From assembly GCA_023055425.1 (NCBI GenBank), contig JALGPY010000007.1, forward strand, positions 15,324,001 to 15,388,000: a stretch of DNA of 64,000 nucleotides. Direction: 5' to 3'. The first letter of the stretch is position 1. Every line of letters begins with the position of its first letter. This DNA comes from Linanthus parryae. Taxonomy: Eukaryota > Streptophyta > Magnoliopsida > Ericales > Polemoniaceae. Positions 13,013 through 24,426 of the stretch are shown here, one piece after another. The notes below the pieces were generated by a model, which saw nothing but the letters and a program-made list of their open reading frames with translations, searched no databases and was not told where the DNA came from. A program made the translations under genes and the position numbers.

Positions 13013-14642
13013 TCATACCAGCCTCCAGTCAAACAGGTGCTTCGAAACGCGTGCTTCCGCGCTCTTGTGAAAAAGATGATGTCGTCTGTAAATAAACATA
13101 TATGAAGCTGGTGGTTTGCTCTGTGCAGATTTGACTCCACTACGCCTCCTAGCTAAGACCGCATCTTCTAAAGATCGGGACAGCCCTTCGCTACACAGAA
13201 GAAACATATGTGGAGACAACATAAGTGGGGGTCTTGTCGAAGGTCCCCACTCAGGTATGATGTTGCCAACTATCTTTCCGTTAAGGACAAAACTATATTG
13301 CACGGACTTTACACATTTTAGCACCCGACTATTCCACATGGGGCCAAACCCCATACGAATTAGAGTAGCTCGTAAGTAATCTCATTCAAGGCGATCGTAA
13401 GCTTTTGACTTGTATACGTTGAGAGCTACATGACCATGTCGTCCTTTGAGTCGTGTGTTTACAGTGTGTATAAGCTCGAAGACCACAATGATATCATAAA
13501 TTTCTCTATTAGGAACAAAATCACTTTGTGTGTCAGCTAATTGGTTGATATTATCCCGCATTGCGTGGGTGTTCAACTTTGAGAATTAGAGTAATCAGAG
13601 TTTTTTGAACTGAGTCAAACCCCAGTTCCCGTTTAGCACCTCCAAACAAATGTGTCATATGCTACTTCAAAGTTTTTGATAAAAGAGTCGTCTCACCGTC
13701 AATACCTTGGGACTTGAGTGGCTGCATTGATTTCAAAGAATTTTCGATATCTTTTGCTGGGAAGTCCTCTTCTAGTTGCTCTCGAGATTCGTTAGAGACT
13801 ATGGTCGGCATATGCTGAAGAACTTCATTAACGTTAGGCTCGTGTGGGGTTGTCTTGCTTATGTACCATATCAAAATGGCCGGTTAACAACTGAATAATT
13901 TCCTTATATGACTCCATCCAAATTCCACAGGCATCTTTTAAACCCTCAATTTTATTTCCAGATCGGCAGTTAAAAGCTTTCGTATAGAAATAAGATGTAT
14001 TTCGTTCCCTTAATTGAAGCCAGAGTGTGCAGCTCGTCTGTCTCCGCAATTCTTCTTCCAACATGAGATAATGATTGTGATCCTCTTGCAGCTGCTGCCG
14101 TAACTTTAGATCGGTAGCCGATTGTGGTTGGTGCGATACACTAGCTATTTTTTCCTTCAATTCTTTCACCTTGCAACACACATTGCCAAATTTAGTTTTG
14201 TCCTGTGTCTTTAATTTTCAAGTTAGTATTTCAAGCTTTGGACTACCCCCATGTCGTGTTGACTCCAAATTTCACCGACTCGACTCTCACAACAAGGTCC
14301 TTAGTCTAAATCGATTCAAACATGAACCTTCTTCACCTACAAAGCGAGTTCAAAGAGGTTTCTATATTAACAACTAGAGCCACATGGTCCGAATTGGCTA
14401 AATGTCGGTGCTTTACAGAAGCCCCCATGAAAGATCATTCCATTCCATGTGAGCTAAAACACAATCAAGTCTTTCCTTAATGTGGCCCACATCAATCTTA
14501 TTATTGGTCCACGTGAACGGTTCGCCATAATATCCTGAATCACGCTAGATTGCCTGAATGAAGGGTTGAATTTGACTGAACCGATTTGCTCGCCCTTCAT
14601 TCGAAGATATTTTGATATTTGTAACATTGCGACTGTGTTCAT
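13013..14642 (-). pseudogene. Decayed LINE (non-LTR retrotransposon) ORF2 remnant
   Basis: Reading right to left on the minus strand, frameshifted segments match LINE ORF2 in order. The endonuclease end is at about 14540-14450 (FTWTNNKID, IKERLDCVLAHMEWNDL). The linker to RT is 14181-13834 (RERNTSYFYTKAFNCRSGNKIEG). RT fingers are 13874-13662 (MQPLKSQGIDG). RT palm is 13576-13382 (DTQSDFVPNREIYDIIVVFE and KSKAYDRLE). The conserved block at 13354-13013 contains VQYSFVLNGKIVGN and LFLLCSEGLSR. The catalytic FADD block, zinc finger and RNase H are not found, so the copy is also truncated at its 3' side. Many frameshifts and stops show it is dead. Confidence 0.85.
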
Positions 14643-15643
14643 TCGTCGAGAAAGTGATGAAACTAAAGATAGAAAAATAAAAACAATTTAATTTTTCCGT
14701 GTGTTTGTGTTCAGTTGTTGCTCATTTTCCGACATTTTTTTTTTTTTTGATCCTACAAAAGTTACAAGATTTTATCACTCATTTCCCACTTATTTTCCAA
14801 TGAAATAAACACATGTCAAAATAAGACTTAGCATAAAGAAATTCAATTTTGGTAGTTTTCATTTTATTTTATTTTTATAATTTTATGATATTCTTTTCCC
14901 ACATCTATTTCCTGAAAAATAAACATAGCATAAACATATTCAATTTTGTTGAATATTCTCGGCACTGTTATTAGATACAATCATGGTACCATAAACACTA
15001 GTGTAGACAACTGTTCCATATAAGCCTCAGTGTATGTTCGGAACCTCAATTTAGTTACTTTGATTGAAATTGGTCGTTTCAATTTAATTTCATTTATTTA
15101 TTTTTCAATTTCGTAAAAAACCTGCTTTTAACCAATAATTTAACTATCATTTCATCTCCTAGATTATATATTCTCTCACATATTGCAAATTTTAACTCAT
15201 ATCAAACAGTTTTAAATTTTTAACTACATCAAATTTTCAACAAGTTTATTTTCTCAAATTATTTCAATTGATTATTTATATTTTCAATTGATATCAAACA
15301 TGTCCTCACTGCAAAATGCACACACAAATTAGTCATGAACAAGGAACCCGACCGGGATTTTGGTGCATTAAGATACTTGTTTTGGGCTTACAAAGTACAA
15401 ACCCCGAAACATTATGCTTTAGAAAAAAAAAAAAATCATGCTTTATAAAAAGCCCACGGGTCTGTTATGCTTTGTTTAAATTTCGAGCATAGCCCAAATA
15501 CATCCAACTCTTAAGCCCACACTCGGAATTGGCTACCACTGCCCACTTTCTTTTTCCCGTGTCTAACTTCGTCTAAATTTTTGATTAAAAAAAAAAAAAA
15601 AAATCCTAAGGGGTTAACCACTTGACCTTAACATAGTGGGTGT
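14643..15643. other. AT-rich intergenic DNA, nothing recognised
   Basis: AT-rich sequence with several poly(A)/poly(T) runs, including 14 or more A near 15586-15602. I see no gene, structured RNA or repeat boundary. Confidence 0.5.
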
Positions 15644-16009
15644 TGTTGAGAAGTCCCACATCGGACATTCAAGAAGAAGATACATAACTAATAAGTTATC
15701 TGGACTACTTCCCTCATTGCCAATTAGTTTTGAGGTGGAACCCCGCTGGTCTCGACTCAATTCACGGATCATTCTTACATGGTATCAGAGTCTCAGCTCG
15801 CACACACGTGAATGGTCTAACAACCCACGTGCTCACCGTCACCCGTAGACAAACGATCCACGTGTAGGCGAAAGAAAGTCACACGTGAGGGGGTATGTTG
15901 AGAAGTCCCACATCGGACATTCAAGAACAAGAAACATAATTAATAAGTTTCCTGGGCTACTCCCCTCATTGCCAATTGGTTTTGAGGTGGAACCTCATGG
16001 ATTCTTACA
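15644..16009 (+). mobile_element. Intact TRIM retrotransposon (366 bp)
   Basis: A terminal-repeat retrotransposon in miniature with no coding capacity. The 5' LTR is 15644-15779 and the 3' LTR 15896-16009. Both start TGTTGAGAAGTCCCACATCG and end ATTCTTACA. The 3' LTR lacks an internal segment of about 22 bp present in the 5' LTR. Directly after the 5' LTR is the primer-binding site TGGTATCAGAG (15779-15790), complementary to initiator tRNA-Met. A G-rich run (GTGAGGGGG) precedes the 3' LTR. The flanks carry a perfect 5-bp target duplication GGTGT (15639-15643 and 16010-16014). Mobilisation would depend on proteins of another LTR element. Confidence 0.92.
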
Positions 16010-16444
16010 GGTGTCTGGGTGAGGCTTGTGAGTATTAGCTCTTCTTCAAACTCTACGACGACAAATAATCTTGGACTCCTGTGTATTTGAATAAGGTGCG
16101 CGCAAACTAGCCCGAACATCACAGTTATTTTAAAAAATTACGTCTAACATGTACTACTAAAAGAAAAAGGAAAAAAGAAAAAACAAATCTCAATGAAAGC
16201 ACCACTTGATACAGAATTGTATCGATAAAAACGGCAAATTGATAGAATTAGAAGAAGATGATCGGGATGATAAGAGATTTAGAGTTTACCTGTTTTCATA
16301 AACAGTTTAATGCTAAAACAATTGTTTAAATAGATGACTTCTAACCCTAATCTAACCCTAATTCTATACGTTTCGACTTACAGGCCCGAAAAGAACTGAC
16401 AATAAAACCCATATGAAAAATTAACGGAACTCAAATAAATAATT
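16010..16444. other. Intergenic, nothing recognised
   Basis: AT-rich DNA between the TRIM and the next LTR fragment. No coding potential or repeat structure is seen. Confidence 0.5.
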
Positions 16445-17180
16445 TGTAATATCTCGAGATTTTTAAAATAGGATATTATTTGCATTTTATTGTGAATACG
16501 TGACTTTGACATAACTTGTTTGCATGCTTAATTGCTATTGTATGCAGCCTAGTCGTTTTGTACTGGTTGTGTTTCTTATTTTATTACGTTAATGATTTTA
16601 ATTTAGTATCCTGATAGATAAACTCGTAATTGTGAAACTATAATAGTTAAGCTCGTCCAGAAATACACTAGAAGTCCTACTATCTTCTTTAATCGCTAAA
16701 TTAAGAATAAAAATATTTTGATAATAATTAGTACTAATCATTCATCTAAGTGGTAATTAGCTTAGTTAATCATGATTTGTAGATAATGACAAGTATTATA
16801 GAGTGTGTATAGTTTGTATGGGTGTAAGTGTGTACCGGGAGACACGTAGGATGACATGTGTCACTGCCTTAGCCCCTGTCCCAGATGCTTGACATCTGCC
16901 TATGTTGTGTCGTCGTGTGGCAGATTTCGTCGCATGCGCGACACGTGTCCTACTGCAAGTCAGATGCTTCTGACACATAATCATGGTGTGTGTCATCGTG
17001 TGGCACCCTATCTCTGTGCGTGCGACATGCGTCTGACATGTGTCGCGTTCTAAACAATCCTTCCATGCATGCCTGCCACGTGTCCCTATGACACATCGCA
17101 ACTTGATTGGTCGATCATTTCTATAAATACGGTCGAGTGCTATAGTTGTTTCTCATTCCAGGCTCGAGTTAGTTATTTAT
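16445..17180 (+). mobile_element. Truncated LTR fragment (copy A)
   Basis: It begins TGTAATATCTCGAGATTTTT, exactly as the second copy at 17181, and matches 34586-35225 over some 640 bp. It shares the CACGTGTC/GACATGTGTC-rich block and the TATA-like TCTATAAATACGG near 17120. It stops abruptly at about 17180 where copy B begins. The remaining 700 bp or so of the LTR is missing, so it is truncated or was interrupted by copy B. Confidence 0.75.
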
Positions 17181-18499
17181 TGTAATATCTCGAGATTTTT
17201 AAAATAGAAAATTATTTGTATATTATTGTGAATACGTGACTTTGACATAACTTGTTCGTGTTATAAAACGATGCGCGGAACAACAATGCCAGTTGTTGGG
17301 GACCAAGAAGAGTGATTAGAGGAAGAAGAAGATGGAGAACAACACAACGATATAACGTGGTTCACTAGTTTTTAGGCTAGCTACATCCACGACCAAAACG
17401 AACCAATTTATTGATGAGAGAGCCAATTACATTCCAAGACACACCGCACATGTCAATAGAAAAGTCCTACACACATATATAGACATAAACTAGAGACCTT
17501 TGCCCAAAGCAACGTCCAAACGTTGCCAAAACAAACAAGGAAACAATTCCAAAACGAACAAGGAAAAAATTCCAAAACGAACAAGGAAACAATCCCTAGC
17601 CGCCTTGGACCAAGTCAATTTTCTATGCTAGGTTTTAATCACCAAAATCAAACAAATCTCAACCATGATTCAAACACCCTAGCAACCAATCCAATGCTCC
17701 TCATCAATCCAATTGTGGATGCGCCTTCCAATCAAGAACGCGTCCACCCAATTCACCAAATCGTTTCTCCGATTACCATCCGTCTTTTTCAACGAACACG
17801 CCAATTGTAGATGCACCTCCAACAATCAAATTTGAAGTGCTTCACCCTAATCGAAACGATCAACCAATCAACCGATAGAACATATTCCCAAATTTGCGGT
17901 ATTGGAATACATTCACTATGCGCCACAACAAGCGCGTCTTTGCGTCTCAACAAACGCGTAGACTTGTGTGTCTCAACCAACACACTCTAATGCACCATGA
18001 CACAATGCATCTCCCTAATATCATCACAATGACACTTGATGATGAAAGTGTCTATAAATCAATGTCATGCCAATTGCGCTGCCAATATACCGCACCAAGA
18101 GGCCAAACGAGACACGCTCAATAACGTGCCAACAACCCATGCGTGCACAATAACACACTGCCAATCAATACATGCCCAATAACATGCACCCAAACAATCC
18201 ACGCCCAATAACGCGCCACCAATCAATTGTGTGCCAACAAGACACATCAATTGCTCCATGCCACGAGCCAAATTCGCCGGTTGATCCGAGTCGTCTCCAC
18301 CTTAACTTAAATCCTCCTAGCGGCCCGAATAAGATCGATCTATGCCGATGCTCCAACTCTTACGAGTTCTTGCAACGGATGAGCCCAATTTAGATCCACA
18401 AGCCCAATGCTCCATGTTGAAAGCCCGATTGCGCCGAAACTCCAATTGCACGTGAACCTCCAAATTCGCGCTAGAATGCGCACCCGATGATCCATGGCA

Positions 18500-18595
18500 A
18501 AGAACCCAATAGCTCCCACAATAAGGAACCCGATTATTCCCCCAATAAGGAACCCGATAGCTCCCACAACAAGGAACTCGGTAATTCCCCCAATA
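18500..18595. repeat. 24-bp tandem repeat, four units
   Basis: Units such as AGGAACCCGATAGCTCCCAC alternate with a variant ending in ATTCCCCCAATA, giving a 48-bp higher order. The unit is a multiple of three, so both strands stay open. On the element's own (minus) strand it encodes a hydrophobic octapeptide repeat (GFLIGGII, GFLIVGAI) inside a 110-codon frame (18672-18340) that starts just downstream of the primer site. Confidence 0.8.
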
Positions 18596-18819
18596 AGGAA
18601 ATTGGTGGTGGGTGTACCAACAATATTCTCATCAACACGATATATCTTCATCCCAAACGAATTCGCCATCACTCATCACCAACAAAACCAACCCAACAAC
18701 CTGGCTCTGATACCACTTGTCAGAGTACGCACGCTGAAGCACGATGCTACTTGTTAGGGAACCAAAAAGAGTGATTAGACGAAGAAGAATATGAAGAACA
18801 ACACAACGATATAACCTGG

Positions 18820-19446
18820 TGTGCACAAGAGATTCCGGCGGGGAGACCTCCGTGTGCACCGTGTGTAGTGGATCAAGGATCGCACAGGAAGAGTGGGGTT
18901 GTGTGTAGGGAGAGAGTAAGGCAGTAGTAATGTCCGAGAGAGAGACAGAGGTTTGGCAGAGCTTCCGCGTATGGCCGTGTGTTCTCCCTTTGTATGGAAA
19001 GGTTGACGATCTATATATACTGGAGAACGTGACCGTTGTAGTGTGGTTAATGCGCCCATTAATGGCGGCTTAATTAGCTTAACCATAACGGCACGTCCGT
19101 CCGAGTATATAGGGACCGTTAGAGCACGTGGTGCGCGAATACCGGAATCGTTACGAGGTTGACCGGGTTTGACCGGATTAACCGGGTTTATGGAGCTCGT
19201 GCCATAAATCTCTCAAAACAGTTACTAAAGGTCGCGTGCGGGCTTGGCTCGCACGCGACAGGGCTTACTCTAGCCTCCAAACCACTAAGTCCCTACAAGT
19301 CCCGTGCAGTGGTATGCGAGGGCTCTGTCTCGCAGCCCCCACATGGATCAGCGCGGCTGGTGATCCAGTGTGTGTGGAGCACAATATGGTGTGCTGGATG
19401 GCTGCCACGTGGCCAAGATCTGTCATGTCAGAAAGCAGTATCTACA
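18820..19446 (-). repeat. 3' LTR of the Tat element
   Basis: Plus-strand ends are TGTGCACAAG and AGTATCTACA. It carries a TATATATAG motif on the minus strand (about 19010-19020), a plausible core promoter in U3. It differs from the other LTR at two positions (T versus C in CCGGAATCG; C versus A in AAATCTCTC). Confidence 0.95.
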
Positions 19447-19460
19447 TTAGCCCCCTTTCT
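19447..19460 (-). other. Polypurine tract of the Tat element
   Basis: Read on the minus strand, AGAAAGGGGGCTAA directly precedes the 3' LTR start TGTAGATACT. This is the expected position for the plus-strand DNA primer. Confidence 0.75.
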
Positions 19461-20134
19461 GCGCGTGAAGACTCGTAGCCGTATAGACTTCCATGCGCGG
19501 AAACCAACATACGCGTCGCCGCCACGCACCAATTCAAATACGGGTAAGTTCAGCCCCCGTGCGTGTCATTATGACCTAAAACCCCTAGAGCCGTGCCGTC
19601 TGACCTTTAGGGTTTTAGGCGTGACGTCAGCTTGTCCTGTGATTGCGCGATTCGACGGTGACGGTTGCGATTCGACTATCGAAAGGACGCAACCCTTCAT
19701 TGTTTTGGATAAATACCTTGTATCCCCCATTATTGCAAAGCATCACTTCTTTCTCTTAAAGTGAATGGTACCCGGAGATCTTCGAGAGCAGATCCAGATA
19801 ATCAATCACCAGTTCAGAACTGCAAATCGTATTCTTCAATTGTGCATATCCAAGCAGGCTTCAAGAAAACAAGGTTGGCCTCGTTTACTTTTGATTTAAG
19901 ATACCAGTGTTTGCCTTGAACTGCGTTGAATCTGTAAACCCATGAAATTTGTGAAGAGGCTTTGATCTTTGAACCCGCTTTGCTTTAATCCTTCAACAAT
20001 ACGAGATCTTGCAACTCCCCAATTTCTGAAATCGATACCGGAACTGTTCGTCTTCCTTTGCATAGATCTTTGAATTTCAAAATTCAAACTGAAGTGTGGT
20101 ATTTCTCCCCCCTTTTTCTTGCTCTTCCGCAGGA

Positions 20135-23100
20135 ATGGCCAAGACAAGAGTAACCAGACCCGTCACGGAAGATGAAGAGATACCTGAACTTCCGCAGGCC
20201 TTGTGGCGAAAAGCCCCCTTTTTAGGCGGCAAAGATTTCTACCATGCGAGGGTAAAGGCGAAGAGGATGCCTGATCCTGTCCCAGTTGAGCGATTGCTGA
20301 CGCTGACTCGCCCAGTTAACTCAGCCTTGCTCGAGTTGGTTGGTTCCGAGGATGTGGTTCGATTGGGGATCGAGAACGGACACTTCCCGTATACTGCGAT
20401 TTCTACTCAGGCGTTCGTCCAGAAATTGGACTATATGGATGAGTGGATTGACCACGTGTTGGACCATCACGCCGTGACTCTTAATGAAGCCGGCGTATAC
20501 TTTGCTACCCGTGCTATGAAGGGTGCTGCCGTAAAGCTGGATCAGTCCATGCTTCTAGACCTTCTGTCCCGTTACTCGCCTGCGACTCATACGTTCCATT
20601 TTGCTGAGTTCGAGGCTGCCCCCACACTCGAGGACGTTCAAATGCTGTACGAGCTTTCCCCCATGGGCGAAGTGGACCCTTTGAGTCCCTTGAGGACATC
20701 TGCGGAGATTGCTTTATACACGCAGATGGAGGAGTGCCTAGCGGAGGTGAAGAAAATCTCCACTCGGTGGACCATTACGAAGCCTCTTCCGAACTGGCAG
20801 CTGGTTGATACATCCGCGAAGAATACCTGGAACAAATGGTTGCAGTACTTCTTTCGAGACTATGCGAACAGCAGCATTACCAAGAAACTTCTGAGTGAAG
20901 ATCCGGAGGCCGAGAATTACGTAGAGGGCAAGGGTTATCACTTGACCCTTTGTGCTTTTCTTTGCGCCTGGCTGTCGAGGTACTTGATTGATGGTCACCC
21001 CCATGACGGAGTCTTCTACCATGTGTTGCCACTTGCTGTGAGGCTCGCTCTTGGCCAGAGAGTCGCACTCGGACCCTTGGTCTTGGGCACGCTGTACTAC
21101 AGGCTTGATCAGCTGGTTCTGGCTATGAGGGAGTCGCGTGGCCGCCTCGATGTACTGACTTTTGTCAATATTTCCTTTTTGACAATGTGGGTTTTCGAGC
21201 GCTGGCCGTCTTATGCTCCAACTGCTCTCCAACTTGACAAGTGGTGTCCCCCAGGCGAGACAGAAGCGCGCAACAGCGGAAGAGCTGCGAGATGGTTCGG
21301 AACAGGCAACACCAAGTGCGTTTGGAGTTTGATATGCGACAAACGGAAGGAGTTTACTGCCAGGCCCTATGCCACGCGCATTGAGAATGTGCGATGGTTT
21401 CCAAAGCTGTACCCCTCTAAAGGCATGGTCTTTTCAGAAGAGCTTCTCTTTGAAGGGGGACCTCATTTCCATGAGCGCTACCGCGAGTTCTTTTGCTGGT
21501 GTCTGCGAGGTTCCCTTCCTGCCCTTGCAGAGCATATTCGTGAGCTCGCGCCGAGGTATGAAAAGCTTACCGTGGACGTTGACCCCACTCGAGTTTCTCC
21601 TCAGTTTGGTTTTGATGCGGTGGCCCCATCAATCTGGCCCCAGTCCATTGTCAGAGGATGCTACAAGCGCTTGCTAACAAAGGAGTGCGAGACGGTTTTC
21701 ATGAACAATCTTCCTTTTGAGCAGCCTGCGGGAACCCGCCAGGGTGGTTGTTCCCAGAACTGGCTCGCATACTGGATTGCCCAGCAAACCAGGATTGAGA
21801 CGGAGTCGGCCGCGCAGCCAAGTAGATCTCCCTTGATCAAAAGGAACTCTTTTCCGTTTCGCCCCACTTGCAGTCTGAGCGAGTCTGAGTATGGTTGCTA
21901 CTCACTGTGGGATCGTGAGAACCATTTGTGCCCTGATGTCATTCTGAAGGAGCAAGTCGCCGCAATTAAGAAGGGCGATACGCATGTCGTCAGATATAGC
22001 AAGGCATTTGCTGATGTAAGCGATTTCTCCGCGTGCATTAAGCTTTTTGATTCCCTTATGCTGACATCTTTATTCTGTACGGTTGTAGTGTCATGTGCGG
22101 CGATTCGCATCTGGTGATCGCTCCAAGTCATTGGTTAACGCCATTGTTGCCACCAGAAGACAAAGGCAGTCGTTCCGGCTATCGTGGAGGATGGAACCTG
22201 AGCTCGAAACAAAGATTCGCGCAGTCATGAATGCTTTTGCTGACTCGCTGATAGACAATCCTCCAGCTCCGTCTCCTTCTGGAGATGACCCGTCTCCTCC
22301 AGCGACTGCGGCGCCAAGAGTGAAGAGACCCAGGCAAAAGGGAATTACAATTTCTTCCCCTAGAAATGCCCCAGCTTCTCCTCCAGTGAGGTCCCTTTCT
22401 ATCAATGACAAAGGCAAAGGTCGCATGCCCAGCAAAGTGCGGAAAGATCTCGCAGTTGAGACTTTCGTTCCATTCAACCAAGAGGAAGAGGAAGAGAGGC
22501 AGGAGCCCCAAGCAAGTGATGAAGAAGGAGAAGTAACAGTTGTGATGCATGAGGAAGGATCAGGAGGTACCTCCGTCGCATTTCCTTTCCCGTTATCGTA
22601 ACTTCTTTGCACTTCTTTTCTTTGAACCAATCGTGTATTCACAGATGATGATGATGAAACCATTGGTGGCCTTGTGGCCAAGAGACAAAAGAGAGATGCC
22701 CATTCTGGCATTCCAGACGATCCCATAAGTGAGGACGTTCTTGCTGAGTCCCGGAAGACAGTCGCGGAGGCTGCTGAAAGAAGGAGGCGGCGAGAGGAAG
22801 AGGAGCTCGAGCGTGTGAAACAGCGGAGCCTCGAAGAGCAGCATGTTGACGAATTAGTGCGTCCAGTTGACGAGGAAGACGAGCTCCCCGAAGAAGTGGC
22901 TCCTCGTGCGGAGGAGGAAGATGAGGTTCCCGGAGAGGATGCAGCGGCCTTGGAGCAAGTCCAAGCAGTCTTCGAAGAGATCGCAGGTGGCGATAAAGGT
23001 GAGATCTTCAATCTCGCAGTAACTTATAGAGATGTTATCGTGGGTGCGTTAAAGCATGGTGTGTCAAAGGCTGACATTCGCCGTTGGTTAGTAGGCAAAT

Positions 23101-24426
23101 GCGGAGAGCCCTCAGGTAACTATTTGAGTGATACGCACGTACTAGGCTTTATCAACTTGAGGCAGAATCATGACTGGTTTATTCGCATCCCAGGTCACGC
23201 TTCTCTTAAAGACTTGCTTAGTGAGGACACACTGATAGGGCATGGTGCCACGTCCTTAGTGTATGATGAAAATACCTCAATCCCACCTTCGCGTGGAGGT
23301 GCTTATTCTTAGCTTTAGTAAAGATAGCAAAATAACTTATAGCGCAAGTTACCTCATATCATCGCATTTAATGTCGCAGGTCATGCTGAGGAACTTGAGC
23401 TGGAGCAGAGAAGTCAGCCTTCTGCGTCCTATGTTCCAATTCCGAGCTCCCATACCGAGAAGCCCGTCGCAGCTGCTGACCACGCGGGTGAGCCTCTCGA
23501 GGACATCATCGAACTTTCCGACGATGCTGGAGCTGATGCTGTGCTGGTGGATGAAGATGTCCGTACCAGTGCAGAGGAAGTAAGGACAAGTGCCGCTAAT
23601 GCGTTCGCATCTGAGAGCGTCCTTCGCCAAGCGACTTCGGCTGTCCCTTCGCCCCCGGCGATGACTGAGCCCGAGGCACCTATTCCTGCGTGGAGCATTT
23701 GGGGCTCGCAGGTTGGGAATGCAGTCGCAGCTGGTGCGGCCTACACTCTTCCTCCCGACTACGAGAGATTGGAGCTCGTAGCTGATAGGAGAGCTATGGA
23801 GCGCGGGCAATCTTCGAACAACCCGGCAGCCCGCATTCCTTCCCTTCATGAGATTCTGGAAGGAACTGGTAAGTAGAGCTTTACTGTTCGCACGTCGCAT
23901 TATTCGCTTGCGAGTTTTGACATCATAACTTATTTTTGACGTCTGCTCAGGTTTGAAGCAAACCGATGTAGACTGGGTGGTTCGAATGCGTCTGACCTAC
24001 CCCCGATCGTTTGTGAGATCTCTGGAGATCGGGCCTTTTGACAGGAGGCTGTTCCTTACTGAAGCCATTTGGATACTGGAGCAGTTGTCTGCGGCTACAC
24101 CTGCGACCATTTATGTCCAGAGTGCTGAATTGCTGTGTGGCATGTGCCAAAATCTCCTGATCAAAGTCCAGGGCAGACTGGGTTTCAAATTTCTCAAGGA
24201 CAGAGTCACGCTGATTCGCGCAGCCGTAACTTTGAAACTCGGCCACCAGAATCTCGCAGCTGAGAAGCAGAAGGTGGAGCAGCAGAAGCAAAAGGTTGAT
24301 GAAGCTCTGAAGCTGTATCATGAGATGAATGCTAGGTGCGAGCTACTGAAGCAAGAAGTGGAACAGGTAGAGAAGCTGAGCGAGCAGTTCGAGCCCCAAG
24401 ACTCCTTAATCAAGAATTTGCTTTGA
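20135..24426 (+). CDS. Antisense five-exon plant-mobile-domain gene inside the Tat element
   Basis: The gene lies between pol and the 3' LTR, opposite to gag-pol. I infer coding exons 20135-22015, 22089-22566, 22645-23298, 23380-23868 and 23951-24426. All junctions are GT-AG, phases agree, and the total is 3,978 nt, giving 1,325 aa and a stop. A strong 3' splice site (pyrimidine tract plus CGCAG, ending 20132) just before the ATG suggests an extra intron in the 5' UTR. Exon 1 carries the plant mobile domain (PMD, aminotransferase-like mobile family): THTFHFAEFEAAPTLEDV matches the family's THTFHLP-GEMTPTLEDV core. Later exons encode Pro/Ser-rich, acidic (EEEEERQEP) and Arg/Glu coiled-coil segments, and the C-terminus is a Gln/Lys/Glu coiled coil. 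PMD proteins such as MAIN and MAIL1 are nuclear silencing factors, and PMDs recur in transposons. The role here is unknown. Confidence 0.78.

Noticed and set aside
19159..19764. 201-codon plus-strand frame beginning inside the left Tat LTR
   Set aside because: It starts in the LTR (the right LTR has the same start) and runs into non-coding sequence; no domain. It could be an upstream frame of the antisense transcript, but there is no support.
22091..23011. 306-codon Ser-rich minus-strand frame
   Set aside because: Antisense shadow of exons 2-3 of the plus-strand PMD gene; it crosses two of that gene's introns and has no recognisable domain.
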